This document shows positions 63,865 through 64,000 of a stretch of DNA of 64,000 bases, in pieces (the stretch's first letter is position 1; each line of letters opens with the position of its first letter). The notes under the pieces are model-generated. The model searched no databases, had not been told where the DNA came from, and worked only from the letters and a program-made list of their open reading frames with translations. The stretch lies in the NCBI GenBank assembly GCA_026874595.1, contig CM049318.1, forward strand, positions 50,062,750 through 50,126,749, written 5' to 3'. The position numbers were made by a program, and so were the translations under genes. The DNA is from Sipunculus nudus. Its lineage: Eukaryota; Annelida; Sipuncula; Golfingiida; Sipunculidae.

Positions 63865-64000
63865 CCCCATACAGATGTGTGGATATCTACCATTCAGAAG
63901 ACATCATCACAACAGACTCAGTAGTTGTTTCCAGTAATGACGCGGATGAACTGAATTTGATACCAACTACACCAACATACTGGACATCTGATGCCAGTGA
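63865..64000 (+). CDS. Gamma domain 7, head exon (cut by window edge)
   Basis: The first 45 residues of a further head exon, acceptor atattgcag. It contains PYRCVDIYHSEDIITTDSV, then one replacement (SVVVSSNDAD for SVDVSSNDAD) and TYWTSDAS at the edge. The array therefore continues beyond the window. Confidence 0.8.

Larger units (their letters stand above)
308..64000 (+). other. Giant modular mucin-like gene, internal part (gene model)
   Basis: Forty-one exons join without a phase break. Each domain has a head exon (phase 1 start, phase 0 end) and a tail exon (phase 0 start, phase 1 end), followed by a PTS exon (1-1). Heads carry one Cys near the N-terminus and an aromatic Trp motif (YWTS, YWQA or TWEA). 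Tails end in a hydrophobic strand plus one Cys. This is the order expected of an F5/8 type C or galactose-binding-like beta-sandwich closed by an N-to-C disulfide, but I assign the fold by pattern only. PTS exons should be densely O-glycosylated, which implies an extracellular or secreted role such as mucus, coat or adhesive. The start codon, canonical signal peptide and final stop all lie outside the window. The alternative is several tandem genes: possible SP-like starts and alternative last exons are listed separately. Confidence 0.75.
19683..64000 (+). repeat. Gamma-module tandem array (six full modules plus start of a seventh)
   Basis: Head-exon starts at 19683, 24999, 32547, 40547, 48717, 57668 and 63865 give spacings of 5316, 7548, 8000, 8170, 8951 and 6197 bp. 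Subtracting each PTS exon leaves 3072, 3027, 3023, 3037, 3146 and 3062 bp. The non-PTS part is near-identical between modules, so variation is almost all in the PTS exon. Confidence 0.92.

Noticed and set aside
1-64000. tRNA, rRNA or other structured RNA genes, and autonomous transposons
   Set aside because: I saw no tRNA-like cloverleaf, rRNA segment, reverse transcriptase or transposase reading frame.

Overview
This window is animal nuclear DNA carrying the inside of one very large, repetitive, mucin-like gene on the + strand. The grounds are GT-AG introns with pyrimidine-rich acceptors, consistent exon phases, (TA)n microsatellites, MITE-like intronic repeats, and no bacterial-style gene packing. 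A marine invertebrate (for example a lophotrochozoan) is a reasonable guess from this type of secreted Thr-rich protein, but nothing seen here fixes the species. Neither the true 5' end nor the true 3' end of the gene is visible.

I can trace 41 consecutive exons from 308 to the right edge, about 35.5 kb of coding sequence (about 11,800 codons). All exon joins keep phase. Two building blocks alternate. (1) A small beta-sandwich-like domain of roughly 140-150 residues, bounded by one Cys near each end. It is always split by a phase-0 intron into a 'head' exon and a 'tail' exon, and its layout resembles the F5/8 type C (discoidin, galactose-binding-like) fold. (2) Pro/Thr/Ser (PTS) exons, always phase 1-1, made of 12- and 14-residue repeats. 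These total about 10,000 codons, near 85% of the coding sequence seen. In the longest ones Thr occupies almost every second residue.

Layout: 1-14665 holds alpha- and beta-type domain modules in a tandemly duplicated 6.66-kb unit (1-6664 and 6665 to about 13450), followed by one more beta domain and a 1.2-kb PTS exon (14867-16078). Next come a 1.76-kb intron and a divergent gamma-type module (17840-19353) with only a 17-residue linker and a GC-AG intron. From 19683 to 64000 the gamma module (head, about 2.1-kb intron, tail, about 0.3-kb intron, giant PTS exon, about 0.23-kb intron) is repeated six full times and begins a seventh. Non-PTS length is nearly constant (3.02-3.15 kb), while the PTS exons range from 2.2 to 5.8 kb.

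The most interesting signal lies inside the short intron after each giant PTS exon. There, a good acceptor and an in-phase 35-codon reading frame encode a hydrophobic C-terminus followed by a stop. It reads like an alternative last exon with a membrane or GPI-anchor signal. It is intact in four of six modules and truncated in two. Upstream, each beta head exon is preceded by an in-frame ATG and a signal-peptide-like stretch. Together these suggest that the array could make secreted or anchored isoforms of different lengths, or that it arose from tandem stand-alone domain-PTS-anchor genes. This is inference and needs transcript data.
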